Of a stretch of 40,336 bases of DNA, positions 1 to 8,300 are shown piece after piece. The position numbers and the translations under genes are program-made. The notes under the pieces were generated by a model. The model did not search any database, had not been told where the DNA came from, and was given only the letters and a program-made list of their open reading frames with translations. The number at the start of each line of letters is the position of its first letter. Position 1 is the stretch's first letter. The stretch is from an uncultured Trichormus sp. (GTDB taxonomy: Bacteria > Cyanobacteriota > Cyanobacteriia > Cyanobacteriales > Nostocaceae): the NCBI GenBank assembly GCA_936914905.1, contig CAKZGI010000092.1, positions 1-40,336 on the forward strand, read 5' to 3'.

Positions 1-279
1 AGAAAGGGTTTTAGCTTTAGCGTAAACTAGCTTGTCAATAATTTAGTTAAAATAGACTTATTTATGGCTGAATAATTAGGTAATCTATCCTTAGACAAGA
101 GTTATTTTACTAGAGATAAGTTAATTTACGCCTTTGCAAAATAATCCATTTGTTTTGTTTATATTTTTCTCAATTTTTGCACTTATATAGATGATTTTGA
201 AATCCTTATTAGTCTTTGTTACGAAGTTACGAAATAAGGTGCGTTTCCCCTGAAAAGTCGATGCTTTGATTAAGGTTAA

Positions 280-575
280 ATCCTATCCTTTAGCCAAGAT
301 AATGAATGGCTAGAAAGATGTGTTATCATCTTAGACGCATTAGGATCATGGTCTAGCAAGGAATTCCAAGCTCAATTTTATAAAAATTTAGCCAAATCTT
401 TTCAATTAGAAACCTATATAGACCTGAATTATAAACCTATATAGACCATACAGATGATTCTTTAGAAAAAGTTATAGAACTGGTAGATGAATGGATGGCT
501 GACGAATCAGATTATGATCAAGAAACTTATCCTCAAATCGAAGCAGCTTTAAACAAAAATCCGTTATCAATATAG
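280..575 (+). pseudogene. Broken antitoxin-like gene upstream of PIN toxin remnant
   Basis: Read from about 280 the frame gives NEWLERCVIILDALGSWSSK, then EFQAQFYKNLAKSFQ, and hits a TAG at 442-444. A second frame then gives DDSLEKVIELVDEW and ends in KNPLSI at the TAG at 573-575, five bases before the PIN gene. The two halves join perfectly if one copy of a 23-bp duplication (410-432 or 433-455 register) is removed, giving LETYIDHTDDSLEK. No in-frame start codon is visible at the 5' end, so that end is also eroded. I do not recognise the family; the antitoxin role is inferred only from size, the acidic C-terminus and the position before a toxin. Confidence 0.55.
410..447 (+). repeat. 23-bp tandem duplication that breaks the gene
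   Basis: The 15-mer AAACCTATATAGACC occurs at 410-424 and 433-447, separated by TGAATTAT, so 23 bp were inserted by duplication. It introduces a stop and shifts the frame of the antitoxin-like gene. Confidence 0.85.
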
Positions 576-579
576 ATAG

Positions 580-1044
580 ATGAGTAGAGTTATATTGTTA
601 CATACTCATCCACTGAGTAAACTAACCTATCCAAAAATAGATCCAAAAGTACAGCAGTGGTTGAAATCTTTACAAGAGAGTAAAACTACAATACGTATAC
701 CAGAAATAGCTGACTACGAGCTTCCGTGTGAACTAATCAGAGAAGGAAAGAGCAGGAGTTGAGAACGTCTCGACACATTCAGCCAAATTTTTCTTATTCC
801 CATAACAAGTGAAACAATGCAAAAAGCAGCAGAGTTATGGGCATGGGTACGAAATCAGGGACAGCCTACAGCAAGCAATAATAGTTTAGATGGTGATGTT
901 ATTCTTACCGCTCAGGTAATTCTTCAATTAAATAGTTTTGATGAAGTCATAGTTGTAAAAACAAATGTAAAACACATATCTCTGTTTACAAACGAAGGAA
1001 TATTTGTCGCTGATTTACAGAAAAGTTTAGAGAGTGTTGTTTAA
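580..1044 (+). pseudogene. PIN-domain toxin (VapC-like), nonsense-mutated
   Basis: One continuous frame of about 154 codons is cut by a single TGA at 760-762 (between GKSRS and ERLDTFSQI). The N-terminal part reads MSRVILLHTHPLSKL, where PIN RNases of this type normally have LLDTGPLSKL, so the first catalytic aspartate is also replaced by histidine. The C-terminal half keeps the later acidic site (NNSLDGDVIL) and the strand TTNVKHISLF-like region as KTNVKHISLF. Members of the family are single-strand ribonucleases of type II toxin-antitoxin modules. The active-site loss and the stop codon both argue that it is dead. It follows the broken antitoxin-like gene by four bases, as in an intact operon. 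Confidence 0.8.
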
Positions 1045-1166
1045 TTTCCATGGGAAATTGTCTGAATTATGATTTGCAGGATTTAAGAACTTACAAAATT
1101 AAGATAAACATTTTATCATAAATTACCAACTACGTGCTGAAACTGCATAACTAGCAACTTGGTTTA

Positions 1167-1253
1167 CAGCAGATTGCAGATCAATAAGGTACAGAATCTA
1201 AATTAAACCCTAGACAGCAAGAGAGTTTTACTCCTGACTCCCGACTCCTGCTG
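1167..1253 (+). mobile_element. 87-bp TA-flanked MITE-like element B, copy 1
   Basis: It begins CAGCAGATTGCAGATCAA and ends GACTCCTGCTG, with TA on both sides (1165-1166, 1254-1255). A near-identical 87-bp copy lies in the opposite orientation at 27100-27186. The terminal inverted repeat is only CAGCAG/CTGCTG. TA flanks suggest a Tc1/mariner or IS630-type origin. This is inference, as no transposase is present. Confidence 0.65.
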
Positions 1254-1255
1254 TA

Positions 1256-1804
1256 TCATGCCAAAGTCGTTAAACCATGCAAATAGTCTTGCAACTGTCG
1301 AGCATGGTCATGAGACATTTTTGGTTGAGGTAAAGAACTAGGAGCAAAAGCCTTAATTTCTATCACTTCTAAATTATCTTTAACCTTCATTTCTCCTTGT
1401 ACTTCAGCTTCAACAACAACACAAATTGAATGGATTCTCGGATCACGATCTGGTGAAGAATAAACTCCGACCAAACGCCGAATTTTTAACACATCGAGTC
1501 CGGTCTCTTCCATCAACTCTCGACGCACTGCATGAGGAATATCTTCTCCCCAGTCAACCATACCACCAGGCAAAGACCAGCAACCATCATCTTTCCGACG
1601 AATTAACACAATTCGACCATCAGGTAAAATTGGAATCACACTAGTACCAGTAATGGGATGGCGAAAGATAATACCCAAAACCGTTTGTCCAAAGTGCCAT
1701 AAACTGCGTGTGGACTGAATCACTGGCGTTAAAAAATTAATAGTATTCAATCTGCAAATTTTTTGGTGTCGTTGGTAATTTCCCACCACTGAATATAAAC
1801 TCAA
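1256..1804 (-). CDS. Nudix hydrolase
   Basis: A 182-residue protein with a full Nudix box around residues 79-101: GGMVDWGEDIPHAV followed by RRELMEETGL, matching GX5EX7REUXEEXGU. The family hydrolyses nucleoside diphosphates linked to another group, using Mg2+ bound by the REXXEE glutamates. The substrate cannot be read from the sequence. The frame opens with TTG at 1804. GTG codons at residues 6-7 are alternative starts, and no ATG precedes the Nudix box. Residues 1-45 are an extra N-terminal stretch before the core strand SVIPILPDGRIVLIRRK, common in cyanobacterial relatives. A TA-flanked 87-bp element ends two bases beyond its stop. It appears intact. Confidence 0.85.
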   Translation of the reverse strand: MSLYSVVGNYQRHQKICRLNTINFLTPVIQSTRSLWHFGQTVLGIIFRHPITGTSVIPILPDGRIVLIRRKDDGCWSLPGGMVDWGEDIPHAVRRELMEETGLDVLKIRRLVGVYSSPDRDPRIHSICVVVEAEVQGEMKVKDNLEVIEIKAFAPSSLPQPKMSHDHARQLQDYLHGLTTLA

Positions 1805-1859
1805 TTATTAAAACATAAATTGAGTTTTGTTGGATATAGATATGGTGGGATTAGAGCTT

Positions 1860-2054
1860 TTATTTTAGCGAAGATACGTGTAATACATCAATTATACTAT
1901 TTAAGTATAAATCATTAACCAGTAAAAATTGATTAGACGTATCTTCAGGAATCAAAAACGATCTATAAATCCATATTCCTGGTTTATGTTGTCCTTCCCA
2001 CTTGGGATAAAATTGATAACTCATACTTTTTAAGTATTCCCTGATTTCCAACAC
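1860..2054 (-). CDS. Small hypothetical protein (64 aa)
   Basis: An ATG-started frame of 64 residues, MLEIREYLKSMSYQFYPKWE and so on, rich in aromatic residues, with no signal peptide or membrane segment. It lies 55 bases upstream of the Nudix gene on the same strand. I do not recognise a family. It could be a short real gene or the remnant of a longer one. No strong ribosome binding site is visible. Confidence 0.35.
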   Translation of the reverse strand: MLEIREYLKSMSYQFYPKWEGQHKPGIWIYRSFLIPEDTSNQFLLVNDLYLNSIIDVLHVSSLK

Positions 2055-2263
2055 TATGAGCTTGATTCACAGCACTAATCAATACTAGGGTTATTAACTA
2101 CATTCCGGTTGAATTGCTAAAAAGCGCAGTGTTCAAACTTCCAAGTTTTGAACTTCTACATGAGTACTGTCCTCAGATCCCCAAATTTTATAAGAATTCG
2201 GGGATGATGGTTGTGAAATAATGATTTAGGGTAGCTATAACCATAAATAAATGCCAGTATAGC

Positions 2264-2293
2264 TTGACAGCAAATATGTGAGTACGCTAAGAT
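2264..2293 (+). promoter_or_regulatory. Sigma-70-type promoter for candidate sRNA
   Basis: A perfect -35 hexamer TTGACA at 2264-2269 is followed 18 bases later by TAAGAT (2288-2293) as a -10 candidate. It predicts a start near 2300. Confidence 0.5.
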
Positions 2294-2299
2294 GGTATG

Positions 2300-2377
2300 C
2301 TGTTTAAAGTGCTAATGTTTACTGCACTAGGCGAAAAGTAATCCCGACAGCTTTATACTTTAGGGATTGGGTTTTTT
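2300..2377 (+). ncRNA. Candidate small RNA with two hairpins
   Basis: Between a consensus-like promoter (2264-2293) and an intrinsic terminator (2340-2377) lies about 78 nt with no ORF. A first hairpin pairs AGTGC (2308-2312) with GCACT (2324-2328). A second pairs AATCCC (2340-2345) with GGGATT (2363-2368) and is followed by TTTTTT (2372-2377). The arrangement is typical of an independently transcribed bacterial sRNA. An alternative is a terminated leader (attenuator) of the small basic protein gene at 2526. I looked for the Yfr1 core and for the repeated GGAAACA loop of Yfr2 and saw neither. No family is assigned. Confidence 0.45.
2340..2377 (+). terminator. Intrinsic terminator of candidate sRNA
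   Basis: Six-base-pair stem AATCCC/GGGATT with a 17-nt loop, then GGG and six T residues. Confidence 0.6.
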
Positions 2378-2525
2378 AGTTAGCCCCATCGGTTATACCC
2401 GATTAACTTAAGGCATGAGATAAATGAATATCTATGCTTTTTGGAACTATTTTAATCAAATCGGTAGCTGATATTACTGACTAATGCCTAGATGTAGATT
2501 TTTGTTGTTTATTCATGAGGTGAAT

Positions 2526-2699
2526 ATGGCCAAGCGCCGCAACCCGAAAAAAGAAAAGGCGCTACGGAACCAGGCTTATGCCAGAAAGTTTCGTAAACGG
2601 ACTACGACAGGAAGAATGCAAAGAAGGTTCCAACAAAGACCACCGAAGAGTGAAGAAGATGAAGGAACAGGAGCAGCAGCAATGGACGCTGCTGAATAA
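2526..2699 (+). CDS. Small basic protein (57 aa), uncharacterised
   Basis: MAKRRNPKKEKALRNQAYAR opens a strongly basic 40-residue region (RKFRKRTTTGRMQRRFQQR) that ends in an acidic, alanine-rich tail (SEEDEGTGAAAMDAAE). An upstream ATG in frame at 2484 exists, but GAGGTG lies 5 bases before the ATG at 2526, so 2526 is preferred. The composition suggests a nucleic-acid or ribosome-associated role, but I cannot name a family. It is transcribed away from argH, follows a candidate sRNA and terminator by about 150 bases, and has its own terminator at 2840-2882. Confidence 0.75.
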   Translation: MAKRRNPKKEKALRNQAYARKFRKRTTTGRMQRRFQQRPPKSEEDEGTGAAAMDAAE

Positions 2700-2839
2700 T
2701 TTGACTGTTTAAATATTTACTCTTGTATAGCAGTGAGCAGTCAGCATTCAGCTTTTGATAAACCTTATATAATCAAGAGTTGGGAATTTGAGCTTGCCCT
2801 AATTACCCTGACAACTGCTATATTAATTTTGTATATTTG

Positions 2840-2882
2840 GGCGTACATCTATTTAGTATTTGTACGCCTTTATTTATTTTTG
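2840..2882 (+). terminator. Intrinsic terminator of the 57-aa gene
   Basis: Perfect stem GGCGTACA (2840-2847) and TGTACGCC (2861-2868), followed by a T-rich run TTTATTTATTTTT. On the other strand the T-run is poorer, so it mainly serves plus-strand transcripts. Confidence 0.75.
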
Positions 2883-2905
2883 AGTCAGGAGTAAAAAACT
2901 ACTCA

Positions 2906-4294
2906 TCATTCAGCACTGATTTCAGTACGGGCTGCAAGAAGAGCTTGGCGAACTTGTGCAAAACCAGTACCACCGTAACTGTTGCGGGCTGCAACTATTT
3001 GACAGGGGGATATGGCTTCATAAATATCGGCTGCAAATGCTGGGTGTATTTGTTGCCATTCTTCTAGGGTTAAGTCTTTGAGTAGTTTACCTGCGGCTAT
3101 GCTCATTTTTACTACCTTACCCACAAGGTTGTAAGCTTCGCGGAATGGTACTCCCCGTGAGGCTAGATAGTCTGCGACATCAGTAGCGTTAGAAAAGTCT
3201 TCTGTAACTGCTTGTGCTAATCGCTGGGGACAAAATTCTAAACCTTCTCTCAACAAAATGGTCATGGCTTCTAGACAGGCTTTGATGGTATTCACGCTGT
3301 CAAATATGCCTTCTTTATCTTCTTGCAGGTCTTTGTTATATGCCAGGGGTAGTCCCTTCATGATGACTAACATCGCCTGAAGATGACCAAAGACACGCCC
3401 GGTTTTGCCTCGTACTAATTCTGGTACGTCGGGATTTTTCTTTTGGGGCATGATGCTGGAACCTGTGGCACAGCTATCTCTGAGGGTGACAAAGCGAAAT
3501 TCTTCTGATGACCAGAGAATGACTTCTTCTGAAAGACGGCTGAGGTGAACCATGATAATACTGGCTGCACACAGAAATTCTATGGCAAAGTCGCGATCGC
3601 TCACTCCATCCAAGCTATTAGCATAAATTTGATCAAAATGCAATAATTTGGCGGTGTAATGTCGGTCAATGGGAAAAGTTGTTCCCGCTAAAGCACCACA
3701 ACCCAGGGGAGAAATATTCACTCGTTGATAAACATCTCCTAAGCGTTCCAGGTCTCGTTGTGCCATCTGAAAGTATGCCAGGAGGTGGTGCGCTAAACTG
3801 ACGGGTTGGGCGCGTTGGAGGTGGGTATAACCAGGAATCAGGGTTTCAATATTTGTTTCAGCTATGTCAAGTAAGACGGCTTGAAGTTCCCGTAAATGCT
3901 GGCGGATTTTTTGGATTTGGTCACGGAGGTAGAGTCTAGTATCAGTGCCTACTTGGTCATTACGAGAACGGGCGGTATGTAGCTTCTTACCGACATCACC
4001 AACAATTTCTGTAAGTCGCTTTTCAACGGCAAAATGCACATCTTCTGCATCAATACCAGGCTGAAATTTGCCCTGTCGGTATTCTTGCCGAATTTGATCT
4101 AAACCTGTAACTAATTGCTTTCCTTCTTCTGGGGAAATAATTCCTGTATGAGCCAACATTTGAGCATGAGCTTGAGAACCAGTAATATCATACTCTATGA
4201 GTTTAATGTCAAAACTTATACTAGCATTAAAACGTGAGATCGCTGGATGTAGTGCAGATTCAAACCGCTGGCTCCAAGTTTGTTTTTCGGTCAT
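2906..4294 (-). CDS. argH: Argininosuccinate lyase
   Basis: A 462-residue protein, the usual length. It splits argininosuccinate into arginine and fumarate, the last step of arginine synthesis in the cytoplasm. Family marks are visible: [10 protein letters not shown] near residue 106, [17 protein letters not shown] near 155 (with the catalytic-region histidine) and the fumarase/aspartase superfamily signature [11 protein letters not shown] near 280, whose serine is the catalytic base in the mobile loop. The start [12 protein letters not shown] matches the usual N-terminus. Arginine is one of the two building blocks of cyanophycin, whose genes lie 5 kb away, but no shared regulation can be shown. 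It appears intact. Confidence 0.97.
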   Translation of the reverse strand: MTEKQTWSQRFESALHPAISRFNASISFDIKLIEYDITGSQAHAQMLAHTGIISPEEGKQLVTGLDQIRQEYRQGKFQPGIDAEDVHFAVEKRLTEIVGDVGKKLHTARSRNDQVGTDTRLYLRDQIQKIRQHLRELQAVLLDIAETNIETLIPGYTHLQRAQPVSLAHHLLAYFQMAQRDLERLGDVYQRVNISPLGCGALAGTTFPIDRHYTAKLLHFDQIYANSLDGVSDRDFAIEFLCAASIIMVHLSRLSEEVILWSSEEFRFVTLRDSCATGSSIMPQKKNPDVPELVRGKTGRVFGHLQAMLVIMKGLPLAYNKDLQEDKEGIFDSVNTIKACLEAMTILLREGLEFCPQRLAQAVTEDFSNATDVADYLASRGVPFREAYNLVGKVVKMSIAAGKLLKDLTLEEWQQIHPAFAADIYEAISPCQIVAARNSYGGTGFAQVRQALLAARTEISAE

Positions 4295-4355
4295 AAATTT
4301 AGAAGGAAGAGGAAATAAAAAATTGCGATTTTAGACTTTGAATCAACATCAATCC

Positions 4356-4384
4356 AAAATCTAAAATCTAATATCTAAAAATCT
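4356..4384. repeat. Heptamer repeat (AAAATCT type)
   Basis: Four imperfect 7-8-bp units AAAATCT, AAAATCT, AATATCT, AAAAATCT between argH and the next minus-strand gene. Short tandem heptamers of this kind are typical of Nostocales intergenic DNA. Confidence 0.6.
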
Positions 4385-4386
4385 AT

Positions 4387-4629
4387 TTAACCGTAACTGG
4401 TTAAACCCTTAAGAAGATAGCCGATAATCATACCAATCAACATTGCCCAAATTTGGCCACTTTTGACAAAATTATTCCAACTACGTTGCATCTGACGTAA
4501 AATATCCGGATCTTTAATATCCGTGTAATCACCAACTAGGAAAAAATGGGTATGATCACTAATGGGGAAACTGAGATGGAAGTGCAGGTTGCCCAAGAGG
4601 GAAAATACCGTATCATTCAAATCTTCCAT
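4387..4629 (-). CDS. Small membrane-anchored hypothetical protein (80 aa)
   Basis: From the ATG at 4629 the product is MEDLNDTVFSLLGNLHFHLS and so on, with a C-terminal hydrophobic segment (IWAMLIGMIIGYLLKGL, about residues 60-76) predicted to cross or anchor in a membrane. The frame can be opened from a TTG at 4665, adding 12 residues, but the ATG start is more plausible. I recognise no domain name. It sits between argH and larB on the same strand. Confidence 0.6.
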   Translation of the reverse strand: MEDLNDTVFSLLGNLHFHLSFPISDHTHFFLVGDYTDIKDPDILRQMQRSWNNFVKSGQIWAMLIGMIIGYLLKGLTSYG

Positions 4630-4731
4630 AACTTCATGACCAAAGAATTGATAAACTGTTCCCAAAAATGGTAGTAACTAATCTCATATCAAATAACCGC
4701 AATTATACACAGTCTTTATTTTATTTGCTGA

Positions 4732-5517
4732 CTAACTTTGAGATGCCAAGCGTAATTTATCGGAAGTTCGCAAAATTTGTCCTGCTAAAATTGCTGCACC
4801 AAAACCATTATCTATATTAACCACACCCACACCAGCTGCACAAGAGTTAAGCATTGTCAATAAAGGAGCTAAACCAGAAAAACTTGCACCATAGCCGATG
4901 CTGGTAGGAACAGCAATCACGGGACAATCTACTAAACCTGCTACCACACTAGGTAAAGCCCCTTCCATACCTGCAACAACAATTAACACAGATGAGGACT
5001 CTAGTAAGTGACGGTTACTAAGTAAACGGTGAATTCCAGCTACACCCACATCCCAAAGACGGTGGATACGGAAACCAGAAAGTTCTGCTGTGACTGCGGC
5101 TTCTTCCGCTACAGGTAAATCAGCCGTTCCTGCAGAGAGAATACCGATTTGTCCAGGGAATTTAATTTCAATTTCCAAAGGTGCAATGGCACAAATTCGT
5201 GCAACTTCGTAGTATCGCAGACCTCTAACTTTCTTTTGCAGTTCAGTGTAAACAGAATGTTCAATTCGTGTAGCTATGACTATAGGATTTCGCTGACGCA
5301 TCACGGACATAATCTGCACAATTTGATCAATAGTTTTACCTTGTCCCCAAATGACTTCTGGGAAACCGGTTCTTAATTGACGGTGGTTATCTATTTTGGC
5401 AAACTCACCTACAGATTCATAAGATAAGTCCTTGAGTGAGTCGAATGCTATATCTGGGGTAATTTTACCATCAGCAACCGCTTCCAGGAGCGATCGCAAA
5501 GCTTCAGGTTGAGTCAC
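4732..5517 (-). CDS. larB: LarB/CpmA-type pyridinium-3,5-biscarboxylate synthase (AIR carboxylase-like)
   Basis: The C-terminal half (from GQIGILSAGTADLPVAEEAA) is the PurE-like AIR-carboxylase domain. It has VVAGMEGALPSVVAGLVDCP and PVIAVPTSIGYGASF, typical of LarB, which carboxylates nicotinate adenine dinucleotide in nickel-pincer cofactor synthesis. In Synechococcus the homologue was named CpmA, a circadian phase modifier. The frame extends upstream to 5583, but those 22 residues (ending ITNYQLPKIA) are encoded by tandem heptamers. A GTG at 5517, giving VTQPEALRSLLEAV, fits the usual N-terminus. It follows the solute-binding gene by a short gap on the same strand, so the two may be co-transcribed. 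No larC or larE is in the window. Confidence 0.88.
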   Translation of the reverse strand: MTQPEALRSLLEAVADGKITPDIAFDSLKDLSYESVGEFAKIDNHRQLRTGFPEVIWGQGKTIDQIVQIMSVMRQRNPIVIATRIEHSVYTELQKKVRGLRYYEVARICAIAPLEIEIKFPGQIGILSAGTADLPVAEEAAVTAELSGFRIHRLWDVGVAGIHRLLSNRHLLESSSVLIVVAGMEGALPSVVAGLVDCPVIAVPTSIGYGASFSGLAPLLTMLNSCAAGVGVVNIDNGFGAAILAGQILRTSDKLRLASQS

Positions 5518-5527
5518 AGCGATTTTT

Positions 5528-5590
5528 GGTAATTGGTAATTGGTAATTGGTAATTGATAAATTTCTAATCTGTCACCTGTCACCTGTCAC
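5528..5590. repeat. Two heptamer repeat arrays at the larB start
   Basis: Four perfect GGTAATT units at 5528-5555 and three perfect CTGTCAC units at 5570-5590. They lie in frame with larB and can be read as an N-terminal extension, which is why the start is placed downstream. Confidence 0.85.
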
Positions 5591-5597
5591 GTATTTT

Positions 5598-7382
5598 CTA
5601 TTTTGTAATTTTAATTTCATGAATGTTCCAAAATGGACCACCCAAAGCAGAAAATCTAATTCCTTGAAAACGGTTTCGGATTGCCGAAAGAGAATAGGAA
5701 TTTACTAAGTAAATAAATGGTAAATTTTCCTGTGTTAATCTTTGAATCTCTGCATAAATTTCTTTCACCTTCTGTTCATCAAATTCCTGTGCGCCTTGAA
5801 TATAAAATTCATGAATCTTCACTTCCCACGGTGAAACTTTCCACCCTTCTATTGGGTTTTGTCCTGGTTGGGGTTTTTGATTAAACATATGTAATCCACC
5901 TTCAGGAGACCACACATTAGCCCCATCATTTGGTTCTAATCCACCAGTCAAACCGAGTAAAGAAGCTTCCCAATCTAAAGTATTAGATAGCTTATCTATA
6001 AAAGTATTCCATGCTAAGGGAGTAAAATCAACTTGGATACCAACTTTACTCAAATCCTGTTTAATTTGTGAACCCATTGCTTCACGAATCTTGTTACCAG
6101 CATTGGTAAGTAAAGCAAACCTAACATGGTTTCCTTGAGGATCTTCTAGCTGATTTTGAGCATTGTATCTAAACCCAGATTTGAGGAATAATTCCTTAGA
6201 TTTTTCGGGATTATAGTTATAAACCTTTAGTCCTGCTTCTGGAGAAAGGTAATAGGGACTCTGCACAAAAATAGGTGAATTTTGCGGTTTACCCAAACCA
6301 CGAAATGTATTATCAATCATGGTTTGTCTATCAATTGCATAAGCCACAGCTTGGCGAAAATCTACATTATTAAACCAACGTGATTTAATTGGGTCTATGA
6401 GTGGTTTACCGTTTCTTTTTCCTTGATTCAAATTAAAAAGCACAAAACTTGTACTTGTAGAAGGTCCTCCATTATAAACTTGGAAATTACCTTGTTTTTC
6501 TTGTACCTTTAATAAAGAAAAGTAGTCTGGTGCTACCCCCACAGCATCTAAACCACCAGAACGAAATTGTAATAAAGAAGTATCCGTTGATTCGACAATT
6601 TGCCAAACAATACGTTCAATATAAGGTTGGGGTTTACCTTGAGCATCTTTACGCCAATAATAGGGATTACGCCGGAAAATTACCCGCTGACTAGTATCGT
6701 AACGTTCCAGCTTGAAGGCACCATTAACAATTATTTGTTCAAGTGGAGTATCAATACCCCATGTTGTCAGAAATTTAGGTTTTCCGTCTTGGTCTTTCGT
6801 TTGTAAAGATTCTCGTAACGCATGAGCAGGTAAAATAGGCACAGCAGTGTTTTGTAAAAAAGGTCTAAAAGGTTCTGGTATGGTAAACTCTACCCGTCTT
6901 TTATCAATTTTTTTAATACTGGGAAATTTGCCATCTTTCCCAATTCTCAAAATATCTCTAACGTCTGTTGGTATGGCTTCATTCAGATAAATGTCATTAT
7001 AAGTAAATACAACATCATCAGATGTGAGTGGTTGTCCATCAGACCATTTTAAATTATTGCGCAGAGTGAAAGTAATCTTTAATTTATCCTCAGAAACTTC
7101 CCATGATTCTGCTAAGTTTGGTTCAAGTTTACCCGTGATGGGATTTTGGTTAAGCAATCCTTCATAAGTATATCCAAAAATATTATTTGCATCAGAATTA
7201 AGAGCATAGTTAAAGGTTTTTGGATCGCTGAGAATGCTGGTTACTAATTGTGCTACTTGTGCGGTGCTAGTTTTCAGTTTAGTTGGATTACAAGCAGTAA
7301 TTGTCAGGGCTGTAAAGGAAAGGAGGCTGATAAGCAAGAAAAAGTGTTTTGTGTAAGTGAGTATTTTTTTAGTAAATGTCAT
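5598..7382 (-). CDS. ABC transporter solute-binding lipoprotein, family 5 (peptide/nickel type)
   Basis: A 594-residue protein with a lipoprotein signal: MTFTKKILTYTKHFF, a hydrophobic run, then the lipobox LTITAC with cysteine near residue 31. The body is a family-5 periplasmic binding protein: TYEGLLNQNPITGKLEPNLA, then ESWEVSEDKLKITFTLR and WSDGQPLTSDDVVFTYND, the signature region, and later AVAYAIDRQTMIDNTFRGLG. The family binds oligopeptides, dipeptides or nickel chelates in the periplasm; the ligand is not evident here. No permease or ATPase genes are adjacent, as is common for cyanobacterial orphans. It precedes larB on the same strand. Confidence 0.92.
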   Translation of the reverse strand: MTFTKKILTYTKHFFLLISLLSFTALTITACNPTKLKTSTAQVAQLVTSILSDPKTFNYALNSDANNIFGYTYEGLLNQNPITGKLEPNLAESWEVSEDKLKITFTLRNNLKWSDGQPLTSDDVVFTYNDIYLNEAIPTDVRDILRIGKDGKFPSIKKIDKRRVEFTIPEPFRPFLQNTAVPILPAHALRESLQTKDQDGKPKFLTTWGIDTPLEQIIVNGAFKLERYDTSQRVIFRRNPYYWRKDAQGKPQPYIERIVWQIVESTDTSLLQFRSGGLDAVGVAPDYFSLLKVQEKQGNFQVYNGGPSTSTSFVLFNLNQGKRNGKPLIDPIKSRWFNNVDFRQAVAYAIDRQTMIDNTFRGLGKPQNSPIFVQSPYYLSPEAGLKVYNYNPEKSKELFLKSGFRYNAQNQLEDPQGNHVRFALLTNAGNKIREAMGSQIKQDLSKVGIQVDFTPLAWNTFIDKLSNTLDWEASLLGLTGGLEPNDGANVWSPEGGLHMFNQKPQPGQNPIEGWKVSPWEVKIHEFYIQGAQEFDEQKVKEIYAEIQRLTQENLPFIYLVNSYSLSAIRNRFQGIRFSALGGPFWNIHEIKITK

Positions 7383-7401
7383 TATTTCACTAATATAAAT
7401 A

Positions 7402-7798
7402 TTATAGGAGAATTACAACAGCCAAGAAATTGCTGTCATAGGTCCTGAAAATCTTAGCAGTCTCTAACTCTAATGGTCTATTTTCTGTTATGCCATTTTT
7501 AGATTTAAAAATAGTGATATTGTCTAATTCAGTCAGCATTGCAAAAAGAACTTTTTCAGAATTCTCTAAATATAACTGTGTTACTTTTGATAAAGTACTT
7601 TTTTGTCTTCGCCGTGTATTTTTTTCTTTTTATATCAACGAATAGTGCTATTTGCTGATCTTTATCTAATACAACAATATCTGGATCAGACAGAAGCAAT
7701 AATCTTTCTATTTTTTCCCGTGAATCAAATTCATTATTCCAAATACTCGAGATCAGCCTGATTTTAACTAATTCCTCCGGTTTATCTAAACTAAACAT
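7402..7798 (-). pseudogene. Nuclease-like gene (PD-(D/E)XK type), frameshifted at an A7 run
   Basis: The first 80 codons read MFSLDKPEELVKIRLISSIW and on to DPDIVVLDKDQQIALFVDIKRKK, then run into a short tail and stop. Shifting by one base at the A7 run around 7619-7625 continues as NTRRRQKSTLSKVTQLYLEN and SEKVLFAMLTELDNITIF, which looks like real protein, as far as a TAA at 7402-7404. With six A residues instead of seven the frame would be whole. The PD, then D-I-K spacing resembles PD-(D/E)XK nucleases, a structural guess only. It ends 20 bases before the solute-binding gene on the same strand. Confidence 0.6.
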
Positions 7799-7817
7799 AT
7801 AGCAATCCTCCTATTAA

Positions 7818-8300
7818 TTAATCACTTGCCACTAACAAAACTACAGCATACGCACAAATACCTTCTTCTCTACCAGTTGATCCTAATTTTTCATTAGTAG
7901 TAGCTTTCACACTAACTTGATTTGGTTTTAGTTCTAAAATGGCTGCTAATTTATCCCCCATTTTGGCAATATGTGGTTTTAGTTTCGGACGTTCAGCCAC
8001 AACTACAGAATCAATATTTCCTATTTTCCAACCTTGGTCACGAATTAACTGATGTACTTGTTTTAATAATACAAGACTATCAGCCCCAGCCCATTGGGGA
8101 TCGCTAGGGGGGAAATAATGACCTATATCTCCTAAAGATAATGCGCCCAGCATCGCGTCCATGATCGCGTGGGTGAGGACATCAGCATCACTATGTCCTA
8201 ATAACCCCAGTTCATGAGGAATGTGAATACCGCCTAAAATTAAATTGCGATCGCTCACTAATCTGTGAATATCGTAGCCGTTACCGATTCTGATTTTCAT
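7818..8300 (-). CDS. ispF: 2-C-methyl-D-erythritol 2,4-cyclodiphosphate synthase
   Basis: It makes the cyclic diphosphate of methylerythritol in the MEP isoprenoid pathway, which feeds carotenoids and the chlorophyll phytol chain. The N-terminus [14 protein letters not shown] carries the metal-binding Asp-X-His. [19 protein letters not shown] and [14 protein letters not shown] are the other family signatures, and [16 protein letters not shown] closes the active site. Length is about 160 residues, as usual. A further in-frame ATG two codons upstream lies within a heptamer repeat (8301-8328), so the ATG at 8300 is chosen. The gene follows trmD by about 70 bases on the same strand. Confidence 0.95.
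   Translation of the reverse strand: MKIRIGNGYDIHRLVSDRNLILGGIHIPHELGLLGHSDADVLTHAIMDAMLGALSLGDIGHYFPPSDPQWAGADSLVLLKQVHQLIRDQGWKIGNIDSVVVAERPKLKPHIAKMGDKLAAILELKPNQVSVKATTNEKLGSTGREEGICAYAVVLLVASD

Noticed and set aside
2231-2244. GTA-N8-CAT as an NtcA site for the candidate sRNA.
   Set aside because: The right half should be TAC, and the spacing to the predicted start does not fit an NtcA-activated promoter.
5528-5590. Heptamer arrays as a CRISPR or iteron-type origin.
   Set aside because: Units are 7 bp without spacers, and similar arrays are scattered across the window between ordinary genes. There is no DnaA-box cluster or replication gene.
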